Positions 40,334 through 48,965 of a stretch of 64,000 bases of DNA are shown piece by piece. How positions within the stretch are numbered: the stretch's first letter is position 1; each line of letters begins with the position of its first letter. The notes below the pieces were generated by a model. It made no database searches, was not told where the DNA came from, and saw only the letters and a program-made list of their open reading frames with translations. Source of the DNA: an uncultured Candidatus Melainabacteria bacterium (GTDB lineage Bacteria > Cyanobacteriota > Vampirovibrionia > Gastranaerophilales > Gastranaerophilaceae); contig CATKZI010000001.1 of the NCBI GenBank assembly GCA_949841365.1, positions 248,001 to 312,000 of the forward strand. The letters are read 5' to 3'. The translations under genes were made by a program, and so were the position numbers.

Positions 40334-41563
40334 ATGGCAAAGATTATTAAAGTTTTAAAAGGAACAAAAGACATTTTACCTCAAGAAGCCGAAATGTGGC
40401 ACAAACTTGAAAAAAATGCATTGGAAATATTTACAAAATACGGTTACAAAGAAATCAGAACCCCGATATTTGAGATGACCGAACTTTTTGCGCGCGGTGT
40501 CGGCGATACAACCGATATTGTAAACAAAGAAATGTACACCTTTGAAAAGAGTGAACGCTCATTGACGCTTCGCCCCGAAAACACTGCAGGTGTTGTACGT
40601 TCATTTATTGAAAACGGTATGGCAAGATTATCAGCTCCCGTAAAACTCTGGTACAAAGGTCCGATGTTCAGATACGAACGTCCGCAGGCAGGCAGACAAA
40701 GACAGTTTCATCAGGTTGGTGTGGAAATGTTCGGGATAAAAGAACCTTCTGCCGATGCCGAAGTTATTGTTATGGCAACGGAATATTTAAAATCATTAGG
40801 TTTGAATGATTTGGAAGTTGAGATTAATTCTCTCGGTTGTCCGACTTGTCGTGAAGAATACAAAAAAAGAATTAAAGAGGTTTTGAAACCCGAGTTTGAA
40901 AACTTGTGCGAGGACTGCCAAAACAGATATGAAAAAAATCCTTTAAGACTTTTGGACTGCAAGGTTGAAAGCTGTAAAGAAATTTTCTCAAAACCCGAAA
41001 TTCAAAAAGTTATCCAATCGGATTTTATCTGCGAGGAATGTGCCGAGCATTACAAAACCTTGAAATCATATTTGGATAAACTTAATGTTAAATATGTTGA
41101 AAACAAACTTCTTGTCAGAGGTTTGGACTATTATAACAGAACAGTTTTTGAGATTAAGTCAAACAATCTCGGTTCGCAAAATGCAGTATGCGGCGGCGGA
41201 AGATATGACAGTTTAGTCAGAAACCTTGGCGGAGAGGACACTCCGGCTGTCGGATGGGCAATGGGTATGGAACGTTTAAACTCATTACTGCCTGAAATTG
41301 AACCTCAAAAACTTGACGGTTATGTTGTTTCAAATTCACCCGCTGATGCATTTTTATTTGCTCAGGAACTGAGAGCGAAAGGTTATAATGTTGAATTTGA
41401 TTTAGCAAACAAAAAATTCACAAAACAGCTTGAAAAAGCTTCCAAATGTGCAAAATATGCATTAATTTTGGGTGAAGATGAGATTAAATCAGGAACAGTT
41501 TCGGTCAAAAATCTTGAAACATCAGAACAGGTTACAATTAATAGAAATGAGATAGAATTATGA
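40334..41563 (+). CDS. hisS: Histidyl-tRNA synthetase
   Basis: Class II synthetase for His. The 409-residue protein begins VLKGTKDILPQEAEMWHKLE, has motif 2 in WYKGPMFRYERPQAGRQRQF, the histidine-specific LLVRGLDYYNRTVFEIKSNN, and GGGRYDSLVRNLGGED, followed by the C-terminal anticodon-binding domain. Cys pairs around residues 168-240 (CPTCREEY, CEDCQNRYEK, CEECAEHYK) look like an added zinc-binding insert. It overlaps the next gene by 4 bp (ATGA). Confidence 0.96.
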   Translation: MAKIIKVLKGTKDILPQEAEMWHKLEKNALEIFTKYGYKEIRTPIFEMTELFARGVGDTTDIVNKEMYTFEKSERSLTLRPENTAGVVRSFIENGMARLSAPVKLWYKGPMFRYERPQAGRQRQFHQVGVEMFGIKEPSADAEVIVMATEYLKSLGLNDLEVEINSLGCPTCREEYKKRIKEVLKPEFENLCEDCQNRYEKNPLRLLDCKVESCKEIFSKPEIQKVIQSDFICEECAEHYKTLKSYLDKLNVKYVENKLLVRGLDYYNRTVFEIKSNNLGSQNAVCGGGRYDSLVRNLGGEDTPAVGWAMGMERLNSLLPEIEPQKLDGYVVSNSPADAFLFAQELRAKGYNVEFDLANKKFTKQLEKASKCAKYALILGEDEIKSGTVSVKNLETSEQVTINRNEIEL

Positions 41564-41877
41564 ATTTAGATGAGATTGTTTTAAAGCTCTGTACAAGTTT
41601 TAACCGCACATTTACTGATTTCAAAGGCATTTATGCTTTTGGTGAATGTGTTCAGGGTGAACTTGACGACGATATTGAACTCGTTGCATTATTTGATGTT
41701 GAGGACAAAGCTAAACGCGAACAAATTTGGCCGATTGTGGGCAAAATCGAAACTGAATATGATGTTTGTATTGACTTGTATCCATATACCGATGAAACTT
41801 TCAAAAAAGATGAGTATATTTATGATGAGGTTATGGAAGAAGGCGTATTTTATAATAATAAAGGAGTAAAACAATGA
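41560..41877 (+). CDS. Nucleotidyltransferase-like small protein
   Basis: A 105-residue protein resembling a minimal MNT/polymerase-beta nucleotidyltransferase: FKGIYAFGECVQGELDDDIE corresponds to the G-S...SDID strand with acids, and ETEYDVCIDLYPYTDE to the third Asp strand. The GS motif is weak (GE), so activity is uncertain. It is fused tightly to hisS (4-bp overlap) and to the following small gene (4-bp overlap). Confidence 0.6.
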   Translation: MNLDEIVLKLCTSFNRTFTDFKGIYAFGECVQGELDDDIELVALFDVEDKAKREQIWPIVGKIETEYDVCIDLYPYTDETFKKDEYIYDEVMEEGVFYNNKGVKQ

Positions 41878-42062
41878 GCCAGATTACTATACGTTCAGAC
41901 AGAAAAGACGATTACAAATTCTTCTACAAAGGTGATGAAGTAGTTTTGGGTGCAGGTAAAATCATCAGTATTGCAACAGGATTAGATGATGTTGTATTAC
42001 CGACTTGCGAAATGAAAATTATCAACAACCTTATCGTCATAAAAGGCGGAGAAAAAGAATAA
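41874..42062 (+). CDS. Small beta-strand protein, 62 aa, unknown
   Basis: A 62-residue protein, SQITIRSDRKDDYKFFYKGD followed by GAGKIISIATGLDDVVLPTC, with alternating strand pattern. No family recognised. It is the last gene of the hisS operon (ATGA overlap with the previous gene) and meets the porin gene tail to tail with 1 bp between. Preserved overlaps suggest a real gene. Confidence 0.55.
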   Translation: MSQITIRSDRKDDYKFFYKGDEVVLGAGKIISIATGLDDVVLPTCEMKIINNLIVIKGGEKE

Positions 42063-42063
42063 G

Positions 42064-43251
42064 TTATAATACAAACTGTGTTCCGAGGATAATTCTGTGA
42101 CTGTCGTCCATGTTTTGATTGTCACAGAAAATGTAGTTCAAAATTACACGCAGTGACTGACCTTTAATAAACCAGTTTACACCTGCTGTGTATTCGCGTC
42201 TTTGGTCGTTTGCAATATCTCTGTTTGGGTCAAATTGATCGTAGCGTGCGATTAACTGCAAGCGCGGATGAATTTTGTAGCCGAGGGTATAATTAAAACC
42301 TTCGGCTTTATTTGTACTTACCCTTGTTCCGTTGTAGCCGTCTGCGATGCCGTATTCAAAGTTTGTCCATAATTTTTTGTATTTGTAACCGACATAAACA
42401 CTTCCGACAGTGTAATCGGTCTTATTATGACCTGCGTTTAAACCTCCGCCCAAAACAAGTTTTCCGTATCTGCCATCGGTTTTTCCGAAAGGTTTTATGT
42501 TTATCCAGCCAGTAAATTCAGGGCCTGCAAAGGGGGTTCTGAAATATCTGTCGGATGAATTAAATGCCATGCTGTAATCCATCAGAGAATAGTCGCCGAC
42601 TAACCTTACACCGAGTGCGCGGGTTGAGCCGAAATTTCTTGCGATTTGAGAACGGGTTACAAATGGTAGAATATAAGAGCTTGAACCGCCTTCTTTACCG
42701 ATTTGGTTTCTTGAATATCCGATAACGACCCTGTGGTGCGGAATGTTATTGTTTACAATATATGCATCTGCAATAAAATTTTGCATATAGTTTAAATCAT
42801 TTTTTGGTAATGGGTTAAAGCCTATTTTAAAATCGGTTTTTGTATTCTTGAATTTACCGATTGCTCCGACCTGCAGAGTATCTATATTATATTCTGTATC
42901 ATAATCCCCGCTGTTCCATAGCCCTGATAAGTTTCCGCGGTATGCCCCGAAATATTGAATTTTTGAAACAGGACCTTTTTTATAACGGTAAGTCAGCTCC
43001 TCTTTCAGTAAAAATGTCGGAACATCTGTTCTTGTAATATCTTTGTTTATAATTTTTCCCATTAAAGTGTCATCATCAATTTTGCCGTCATCATCTTTAT
43101 CCCAGTCAAAACTTTCAAAGATTGAGAATTCGGATTCCACGTTGTCTTCTGCCTCGATTTCTTTTTTTGCTTCCAGATGTATAGCATCTTCCGCGTATGA
43201 AAAACCCGAGGTGAAAAAAAGTATTAATAATGATAGAAAAATTTTGTTCAC
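42064..43251 (-). CDS. Outer-membrane beta-barrel porin-like protein
   Basis: About 395 residues. A signal peptide (VNKIFLSLLILFFTSGFSYA) precedes an acidic linker with an EF-like DWDKDDDGKIDDDT segment, then a long run of amphipathic strands (KIQYFGAYRGNLSGLW, VGSVYVGYKYKKLWTNFEYG, PRLQLIARYDQFDPNRDI) ending HRIILGTQFVL with the C-terminal aromatic-like end of a porin. It resembles phosphate-selective porin O/P types. Start: a GTG at 43251 puts the signal peptide at the N-terminus; the longer frame to 43335 has no sensible start. Solute unknown. Confidence 0.7.
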   Translation of the reverse strand: MNKIFLSLLILFFTSGFSYAEDAIHLEAKKEIEAEDNVESEFSIFESFDWDKDDDGKIDDDTLMGKIINKDITRTDVPTFLLKEELTYRYKKGPVSKIQYFGAYRGNLSGLWNSGDYDTEYNIDTLQVGAIGKFKNTKTDFKIGFNPLPKNDLNYMQNFIADAYIVNNNIPHHRVVIGYSRNQIGKEGGSSSYILPFVTRSQIARNFGSTRALGVRLVGDYSLMDYSMAFNSSDRYFRTPFAGPEFTGWINIKPFGKTDGRYGKLVLGGGLNAGHNKTDYTVGSVYVGYKYKKLWTNFEYGIADGYNGTRVSTNKAEGFNYTLGYKIHPRLQLIARYDQFDPNRDIANDQRREYTAGVNWFIKGQSLRVILNYIFCDNQNMDDSHRIILGTQFVL

Positions 43252-43314
43252 AATTATTAATGTATCATAAAATTTGTGCAAAAAAAATTTTTTTTGGTGT
43301 ATATTATTATAACT

Positions 43315-44739
43315 ATGACAAATGTAACAAGACAAGAAAAATCATCCAAGATACATGCCCCAATTGTAGAAGCGTTAAAAAAAGCTTATGAAACCCCGTC
43401 TTATCAGTTTCATATTCCGGGGCACACAAGAGGTAACGGTTCTTTGCCCGAGTTTAAAAAACTTATCGGCAAAAAGGCGCTTTCTATTGATACAACTGAT
43501 GAATTTGACGGTCTTGGAACATTACATCCCGCAACAGGCCCTATAAAAGAAGCTCAGGAATTGGCTGCAAAAGCTTTCGGGGCTAAAAAAACTTTCTTCT
43601 TATTGAACGGGTCTACTGCAGGAAACCTAGCTCTTGGGATGGCTTTGACCAAAAAAGGCAAAAAAATTATTACAAACAGAAATTGCCACCGTTCGATTTT
43701 AACAGGCATGATTATTTCGGGTGCAGAACCTGTATGGCTTATTCCAAACCGCTTTGAAGAATGGGGAATTTGGGGTAATGTTACGCCTGAAATGGTAGAA
43801 ACAATGCTTGAAAAAACTCCCGATGCAGGCATGGTTTGGATTACAAACCCAACTTACGAAGGGGTTGTATCTGACGTGAAATCGATTGCGCAGGTATGTA
43901 AAAAACATAACGTTCCGTTGATTGTCGATGAAGCGCATGCATGTTTGTGGAATTTCAACAATCACCTTCCGACATCTGCCTTAAAACTTGGCGCTGATGC
44001 TGTAGTTCACTCTTTGCACAAAACAGGCGGAAGTATGAGCCAGAGTTCAATGCTTCATATTGCGGAAAATTCGACACTTGATGTTGATGCGGTTGAAAAA
44101 GCTTTGAAATTATTGCATACAACAAGTCCTTCATTGATGCTTCTTGCAAGCCTTGACTCTGCCCGTGCAAACCTTGACAGTCCTCGTGGCAGAAAACAGC
44201 TTGAACGCGCTGTACAAAACGCAAAATATCTCAGACGCGAGATAGATAAACTTGAACATATTCACGATTTGAAACCTGATTTTGGGTATAAAACAGATAT
44301 TACAAAAGTGTTTATCCGAGATGACAGACTATCAGGCAAACGTCTTGAATCAATTCTTGAAATTGATTTTAATATAGAAGTTGAAAGCGCATCTGATGCG
44401 GGTCTTTTGATTTTGTCAAATATCGGAAACACGCGTGCAGATATGCAGTATCTGGTAAAATGCCTTCAACAAATTGATAAGACAAATTACACTGATATTT
44501 GCTATCTTGAAAAGAAAAAATACATGCCGATGTTAACCCCGATTATCAAAATGACATTGCGCGAGGCTTACTATTCTCACAAAGAAGTTGTATCAAAAGC
44601 AGACGCAGTCGGCAGAATTTCCGCAGAAGTAATCGCAGAATGCCCGCCGGGGATTGCAGTACTTTTGCCGGGTGAATTGATTACCGAAGAACATATTCCG
44701 TATCTGGTTGATTACGATACAATTGAAGTAATCAAATAG
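43315..44739 (+). CDS. PLP-dependent Orn/Lys/Arg decarboxylase
   Basis: A fold-type I, AAT-like decarboxylase of 474 residues. PSYQFHIPGHTRGNG opens the major domain; LNGSTAGNLALGMAL binds PLP; VDEAHACLWNF supplies the Asp, and HSLHKTGGSMSQSS the Schiff-base Lys. The C-terminal domain ends ECPPGIAVLLPGELITEEHI. Cyanobacteria use such enzymes as arginine or lysine decarboxylases; with speE at 17708 it may begin polyamine synthesis. The exact amino acid is not resolvable. ATG 43315 is preferred over 43276. Confidence 0.88.
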   Translation: MTNVTRQEKSSKIHAPIVEALKKAYETPSYQFHIPGHTRGNGSLPEFKKLIGKKALSIDTTDEFDGLGTLHPATGPIKEAQELAAKAFGAKKTFFLLNGSTAGNLALGMALTKKGKKIITNRNCHRSILTGMIISGAEPVWLIPNRFEEWGIWGNVTPEMVETMLEKTPDAGMVWITNPTYEGVVSDVKSIAQVCKKHNVPLIVDEAHACLWNFNNHLPTSALKLGADAVVHSLHKTGGSMSQSSMLHIAENSTLDVDAVEKALKLLHTTSPSLMLLASLDSARANLDSPRGRKQLERAVQNAKYLRREIDKLEHIHDLKPDFGYKTDITKVFIRDDRLSGKRLESILEIDFNIEVESASDAGLLILSNIGNTRADMQYLVKCLQQIDKTNYTDICYLEKKKYMPMLTPIIKMTLREAYYSHKEVVSKADAVGRISAEVIAECPPGIAVLLPGELITEEHIPYLVDYDTIEVIK

Positions 44740-44767
44740 GAGCGTGCCGCTCCACCCGCCCAATAGG
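44740..44767 (+). repeat. Dispersed repeat R1, copy c
   Basis: GAGCGTGCCGCTCCACCCGCC followed by CAATAGG, directly after the decarboxylase stop codon. Same inverted repeat as at 3971. It may act as a transcription-attenuating hairpin. Confidence 0.6.
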
Positions 44768-44834
44768 TATCTGAATAATTATCTCTTTACCTTTTATGTA
44801 ATATTTGTTATAATGAACAAAAAAGGTTGGTTAT

Positions 44835-46616
44835 ATGAGAATAAATAATGTTTCTTCAAGTACATCTAAACAATCAATTGTTTCGTTGTCTGTAATTCTT
44901 TCAATTTTTGTAATCGGGTTTATTGTATTGTGTTGTTTTTTTACACCGATGCAATTATTTCAGATGATTTTAGGTATAGAAGATTGGTATGACAAATTTT
45001 GGATAGTTTTTATGGTTTTTGTTGTTCCTGTTTTGCTTTTATGGGCATTAATTGCTGAAATAAAACACAGAAATAAAATGATGAAATTCTTAAACCAAGG
45101 TTTTAAACTTAAGTATGTTGATTTTTTACAGGGAAGAATAGATTTCTGTTTTATAGACCCGAAATATAATTTTACCTGCGGATATGAAGATATTGAAAGT
45201 TTGGATATGAACTTAGAGACAGTATTGAGAACCCATAAAGGTCAAACTTTTATTCTTTTACAAGAAGTTGAATTAAAGTTTAAAGTGCTTAACGGCAAAA
45301 CTTTTTCAATTAGCAATACTCCGCTTCAACCTGTTAAGTTTCTTTATAAACTTATTGATTATACCAGAGGTATTCAAAATTTTTCTTATCAATTTACAGG
45401 TGCAGGTGTAAATGATGATTTGAAAGAAAGAATTGATGATTATCGCAAAAAAGGATGCAGGCAAATACTTTCTACTGTTCAGGAAAATTCTTATAAATTT
45501 ATGTCATTAATGTTTTTTGCTATATCATTGGTTTTTATATTTATGTTTTGGGATATTATTAATGAAATAATTGTAAAAGGTGACTTTGGAATAATTTTTG
45601 TATTTTTGCCAAGTTTAGTACTTATAATTATTACTGCTGTTTTGGATGCATTTTTAATTGCAGATAAAGTTAATGACAGAAAATTTGGTATAAACCGTAA
45701 ATCTAAGGAATTAATAGGAAAAATTCCCTGCGAGCTTATTGTTGCTGTACAGCTCATAACAATTATCGTATTAGGGTTTATTATTTGCAAACCGTTAATA
45801 TTTTCGATTAATGACAACAAGATATTAAATGCAAATAGTGAATTTAAAGAACTCTGGGTAAATCCGCCGTCTGAATATAATAATTTAAGAAAAGATGAGA
45901 TTTACAGTCTGAGAAAAGCTTACGTGAAAGATTCACTCTTTGATACAGATGACTATGAACCGAATGAAAGAGTTTTTGGACAAATTCAGGATTACAAACC
46001 CTGGTGGGGGTCACAAAAATGCAGACCGCTTAATTATTCAGGGGATTATCATGAAAGCATAGAAGGTGAATCAAAACAAAGCATTCAAATTAACAATCCA
46101 AATGCTCTTGTCGGTTTGAGTTCCCCTTATATTCCTTGGGATGTGGAGGAAAATGCAGATTTTTGCAATTCGGAATATTCAAGGTTTATTCCAAAAGCTT
46201 TGAAATACAGCAAAAAAGATAATTTAATAGTTGCAGAATATGAAGTTTCAAAAGAATTTCCAAACATATATGTGAATATATCGGGTAAAGGGTACAGATA
46301 CCCTATACAATTATCAGGCTTAAATGCTCTGGATTTCGGATACAAATATATTTATGCGTTTGATACCAAAAATATTGATATGACGTATTCTGATAATATA
46401 ACTCAAACTCCAGGAATGTTTAGAGATTATATTCACGTTGGCGGAAGTTGCGGTTATGAAGGCGGATGCAATAATATATCACCTATGCAAAACGATAAAA
46501 TGATATCTGTAAAAGCTTTACCTGCAGAGATTAACCTCAAACTCTGGAAAAAACAACCCCATGATAAATATTCAAAAGCTGATATGTATTACAGGATAAT
46601 ATTTAAAGAACAATAA
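44835..46616 (+). CDS. Membrane protein with extracytoplasmic C-terminal domain, 593 aa
   Basis: No family recognised. Four or five hydrophobic helices are visible: residues about 20-45 (VILSIFVIGFIVLCCFFTPM), 55-75 (FWIVFMVFVVPVLLLWALIA), 220-240, 255-275 (IIFVFLPSLVLIIITAVLDA) and 310-330. Between the second and third lies a PH-like segment (KFKVLNGKTFSISNTPLQPV). The 250-residue C-terminal part is soluble, rich in Tyr/Pro/Asn, with a Cys-rich GGSCGYEGGCNN loop. It is probably outside the cytoplasm. A strong terminator follows. Confidence 0.55.
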   Translation: MRINNVSSSTSKQSIVSLSVILSIFVIGFIVLCCFFTPMQLFQMILGIEDWYDKFWIVFMVFVVPVLLLWALIAEIKHRNKMMKFLNQGFKLKYVDFLQGRIDFCFIDPKYNFTCGYEDIESLDMNLETVLRTHKGQTFILLQEVELKFKVLNGKTFSISNTPLQPVKFLYKLIDYTRGIQNFSYQFTGAGVNDDLKERIDDYRKKGCRQILSTVQENSYKFMSLMFFAISLVFIFMFWDIINEIIVKGDFGIIFVFLPSLVLIIITAVLDAFLIADKVNDRKFGINRKSKELIGKIPCELIVAVQLITIIVLGFIICKPLIFSINDNKILNANSEFKELWVNPPSEYNNLRKDEIYSLRKAYVKDSLFDTDDYEPNERVFGQIQDYKPWWGSQKCRPLNYSGDYHESIEGESKQSIQINNPNALVGLSSPYIPWDVEENADFCNSEYSRFIPKALKYSKKDNLIVAEYEVSKEFPNIYVNISGKGYRYPIQLSGLNALDFGYKYIYAFDTKNIDMTYSDNITQTPGMFRDYIHVGGSCGYEGGCNNISPMQNDKMISVKALPAEINLKLWKKQPHDKYSKADMYYRIIFKEQ

Positions 46617-46642
46617 GACGGGAAAATTTTCCCGTCTTATTG
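46616..46642 (+). terminator. Intrinsic terminator
   Basis: AAGACGGGAAAA directly followed by TTTTCCCGTCTT and TTGTTT forms a 12-bp stem with no loop beyond AATT. It starts at the stop codon of the 44835-46616 gene. Confidence 0.85.
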
Positions 46643-46697
46643 TTTATCTTATTTCCGATATATATTAAGTTTATCCAAAACTTAATGTGTCGAGTGG

Positions 46698-46791
46698 AGC
46701 GGATTGCCGGCAGAGGGCTGAAGTCATCAGCTCTGCTGATGCGTGCCCGTTTATCGACGGCAACCAAGCGCGGCTACGCTCCTGTCTTGGA
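46698..46791 (-). repeat. Structured dispersed repeat R2, copy a
   Basis: On the minus strand: GCGTAGCCGCGCTTGGTTG, CCGTCGATAAACGGG, an inner hairpin ATCAGC-AGA-GCTGAT, CCCTCTGCCGG and CAATCCGCT. The outer arms GGTTGCCG/CGGCAATCC pair. The related copy at 49741-49861 keeps the outer arms but has a different inner hairpin. The 46792-46893 remainder is GC-richer than the surroundings and contains many GAGCG/CGCTC motifs but no convincing gene. Confidence 0.6.
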
Positions 46792-46893
46792 TTTGCTCCA
46801 CGCTCACAGAGTTTCGCTCTTTGCACATTCGTGCATTCCGCTCAATCTGCTCGCTATCCGAATTTCGCTATGCTCCATCCGTCCGCAAATCCG

Positions 46894-47127
46894 CTAGTCA
46901 AATACGTAATCAATGATTGCAGCTTCTCTTGCGCGTTTGATTGCTCTAACAATCATTCTTTGATGTTTAGCACAGTTGCCTGTAATTCTTCTTGGAATAA
47001 TTTTACCTGCTTCTGTCAAGTATCTTTTCAACTTTGCTGCATCTTTGTAGTCGATTGTTTCAACTTTGTCTGCGCAAAGACTGCAATTTTTACGTTTTTT
47101 CTTGTCGTCGTTATTTTGTCTTGCCAT
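46894..47127 (-). CDS. rpsR: 30S ribosomal protein S18
   Basis: A 77-residue S18 with [20 protein letters not shown] (zinc-type Cys pair CSLC), [20 protein letters not shown] and [20 protein letters not shown], matching the whole family. It is the third gene of the rpsF-ssb-rpsR operon. Its last codons overlap a short repeat (CCGTCCGCAAATCCGCTAG) similar to that at the ssb end (CCGTTCGCAAATCCATTAG). Confidence 0.97.
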   Translation of the reverse strand: MARQNNDDKKKRKNCSLCADKVETIDYKDAAKLKRYLTEAGKIIPRRITGNCAKHQRMIVRAIKRAREAAIIDYVFD

Positions 47128-47189
47128 TTCGTTTTTTTAACCTTTCTAGCCAATTATTTTGTTACTTATTAAATCCGTTCGCAAATCCA

Positions 47190-47591
47190 TTAGAACGGAA
47201 TTTCGTCCTCGTTGATAAGTTCGTTAGACATATCGTCTGATTCAAACTTAACGATTTCTTCTGTTCCAAAATCAGAATTGGAAGAAACAGCTCCGCCTTC
47301 ACCCATTCTTTCGATTGTGTTAGCGTCTATTTCATAAATTCTTTTTTCAGAACCGTCATCCATTTTAACTGTTGCTGTTTGAAGTCTGCCTTCAACCAGA
47401 ACTCTGTCGCCTTTTGAAATTGAAGAAACAACTTCATCAAGAGCATTACGTCTTGAAACAACTCTCATGAGAATTTCTTCTCTTTCGCCGATATTAAGAA
47501 CAAACCCTGACACCGCAATATTGTTTTGTGTAAAACGTTTTTCCGGTGCTCTGTAAACTGTTCCTGTTACTACTGATTTTGCAAGTGACAT
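47190..47591 (-). CDS. ssb: Single-stranded DNA-binding protein
   Basis: A 133-residue SSB. The OB-fold is seen in SVVTGTVYRAPEKRFTQNNI, AVSGFVLNIGEREEILMRVV, KGDRVLVEGRLQTATVKMDD and a strand ending IYEIDANTIERM. The acidic tail ends NELINEDEIPF, the DxIPF tip that recruits partner proteins. It lies between rpsF and rpsR, as in many bacteria. Confidence 0.95.
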   Translation of the reverse strand: MSLAKSVVTGTVYRAPEKRFTQNNIAVSGFVLNIGEREEILMRVVSRRNALDEVVSSISKGDRVLVEGRLQTATVKMDDGSEKRIYEIDANTIERMGEGGAVSSNSDFGTEEIVKFESDDMSNELINEDEIPF

Positions 47592-47594
47592 TAA

Positions 47595-47876
47595 TTACAC
47601 TCCTAAAAACATAGTTCTTAAAATGTTGTCGTTCAATTTTAATTGACGTCTGAATTCAGCAACGCTTTCTTCAGGCAAGCTTAAAGTTGAAGTTACAAAA
47701 AATCCGTCTCTGAAATTTTGAACATCATAAGCTAATTTTTTTCTGCCTGTTTTGTCTGTAGATTCAACTTTACCTTTCATATCGGCAACCAATTTACCTA
47801 ATGATTCGATAGCTTTATCTACTTCTTCTGCATCTAAATTTGGTTTAAATACAGTTAATAATTCGTAGTTTTTCAT
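47595..47876 (-). CDS. rpsF: 30S ribosomal protein S6
   Basis: A 93-residue S6: MKNYELLTVFKPNLDAEEVD, then KGKVESTDKTGRKKLAYDVQ and FRDGFFVTSTLSLPEESVAE, with the C-terminal FRRQLKLNDNILRTMFLGV. First gene of the operon with ssb 3 bp downstream. RBS AGGAGAAAATTTAAGATG. Confidence 0.97.
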   Translation of the reverse strand: MKNYELLTVFKPNLDAEEVDKAIESLGKLVADMKGKVESTDKTGRKKLAYDVQNFRDGFFVTSTLSLPEESVAEFRRQLKLNDNILRTMFLGV

Positions 47877-47933
47877 CTTAAATTTTCTCCTATTCTAGTG
47901 TATGTTCCAATCATATCATGGAAATACGAATTT

Positions 47934-48767
47934 TTACAAGATGTAATCAGCAATAAAGCTGTAATTTGCCGAGCCGATAAGGAAAATATCTTTTTCTTTA
48001 TCTTCCTTAGAACCTTGCCATTCAACAAATACAGGCCCGCCTAAAAGATTTACTTTAACTTTTTGTTCTGTTAAGTTATTTAAAACACATGCCACAACTG
48101 ATGCGCATGCACCTGTTCCGCAGGCTAAAGTTATACCGCATCCGCGTTCATAAACACGCATATCAATTTCCATTTTTGATTTGATTTTAACAAATTCCGT
48201 ATTTGTTTTTTCGGGAAAATATTCGTGTTTTTCTATAACAGGTCCGTATTTTACGGCAAGTTCCATCGGGTCGTCGTTTGTAATAATTACACAGTGCGGG
48301 TTTCCCATAGAAACAGGGAAAATTTCAAATTCTTTATCAAGCGCGGTAAGTTTGCGTTCGCCAAAAAACGGGATTTTTTTATCTTCCAAAATCGGTTTTC
48401 CCATATTAACCCTGATAAGTCCGTTATCTAAAAGTTCAGGTTTGATAACGCCTGCAAGGGTTTGTACACTGAATGCTTTTTTATTGACAAGTTTGTTATC
48501 ATAAGCGTATTTGGCAAAACATCTCATTCCGTTTCCGCACATTTGAGCGGTTGAACCGTCGGAATTATAAAAATACCAGCCTAAATCAGTATCTTTTGTT
48601 GTTGTATCAGGTACTATCATACCGTCAGCGCCAACACCAAAGTTTCTGTCGCAAACTTTTTTGGCAAGTTCATTCATTTTCATGCCTGTTTTTTCAAATT
48701 CTGCATAATCAATTATGACAAAATCGTTTCCGCATCCTTGCATTTTAGTTAATTTAATTGTTTTCAT
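47934..48767 (-). CDS. dapF: Diaminopimelate epimerase
   Basis: Converts LL- to meso-diaminopimelate for lysine and peptidoglycan. The 277-residue protein has both catalytic cysteines: STAQMCGNGMRCFAKYAYDN (first Cys) and GITLACGTGACASVVACVLN (second Cys), plus the opening KLTKMQGCGNDFVIIDYAEF and FPVSMGNPHCVIIT. Its presence indicates a DAP-type cell wall. A terminator and the tRNA-Ser gene lie upstream. Confidence 0.97.
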   Translation of the reverse strand: MKTIKLTKMQGCGNDFVIIDYAEFEKTGMKMNELAKKVCDRNFGVGADGMIVPDTTTKDTDLGWYFYNSDGSTAQMCGNGMRCFAKYAYDNKLVNKKAFSVQTLAGVIKPELLDNGLIRVNMGKPILEDKKIPFFGERKLTALDKEFEIFPVSMGNPHCVIITNDDPMELAVKYGPVIEKHEYFPEKTNTEFVKIKSKMEIDMRVYERGCGITLACGTGACASVVACVLNNLTEQKVKVNLLGGPVFVEWQGSKEDKEKDIFLIGSANYSFIADYIL

Positions 48768-48785
48768 TATTACCTCATATACTAA

Positions 48786-48808
48786 AAAAGTCCCGAAAGG
48801 GACTTTTA
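48786..48808 (-). terminator. Intrinsic terminator after tRNA-Ser
   Basis: Minus strand AAAAGTCCC-TTTC-GGGACTTTTTT, directly downstream of the tRNA 3' end and 18 bp upstream of dapF. It ends the tRNA transcript. Confidence 0.9.
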
Positions 48809-48813
48809 TTAAA

Positions 48814-48903
48814 TGGAGGAGGAGGTGGGATTCGAACCCACGGTACGCGTGAACGTACGACAGTTTTCAAGACTGCTCCAATCAACCGCTCTGGCACTCC
48901 TCC
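48814..48903 (-). tRNA. tRNA-Ser (UGA anticodon)
   Basis: A 7-bp acceptor stem GGAGGAG/CTCCTCC, D-arm CCAGAGCGGTTGATTGGAG, anticodon loop CTTGAAA between CAGT and ACTG giving UGA, a long variable arm (GTCGTACGTTCACGCGTACC) as required for class II tRNA-Ser, and T-arm GTGGGTTCGAATCCCAC. CCA is encoded. The base before CCA reads U rather than the usual G73 of tRNA-Ser. Confidence 0.93.
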
Positions 48904-48965
48904 AGAATTTGTATTGGACATAATTTTATTGTATTAAATAAATCTTATTTGTCAAGATATTTATT

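Noticed and set aside
46640-47172. Plus-strand open frames of 85 and 161 codons across the repeat and rpsR
   Set aside because: They are antisense to rpsR and run through repeat R2; composition is unlike a protein.
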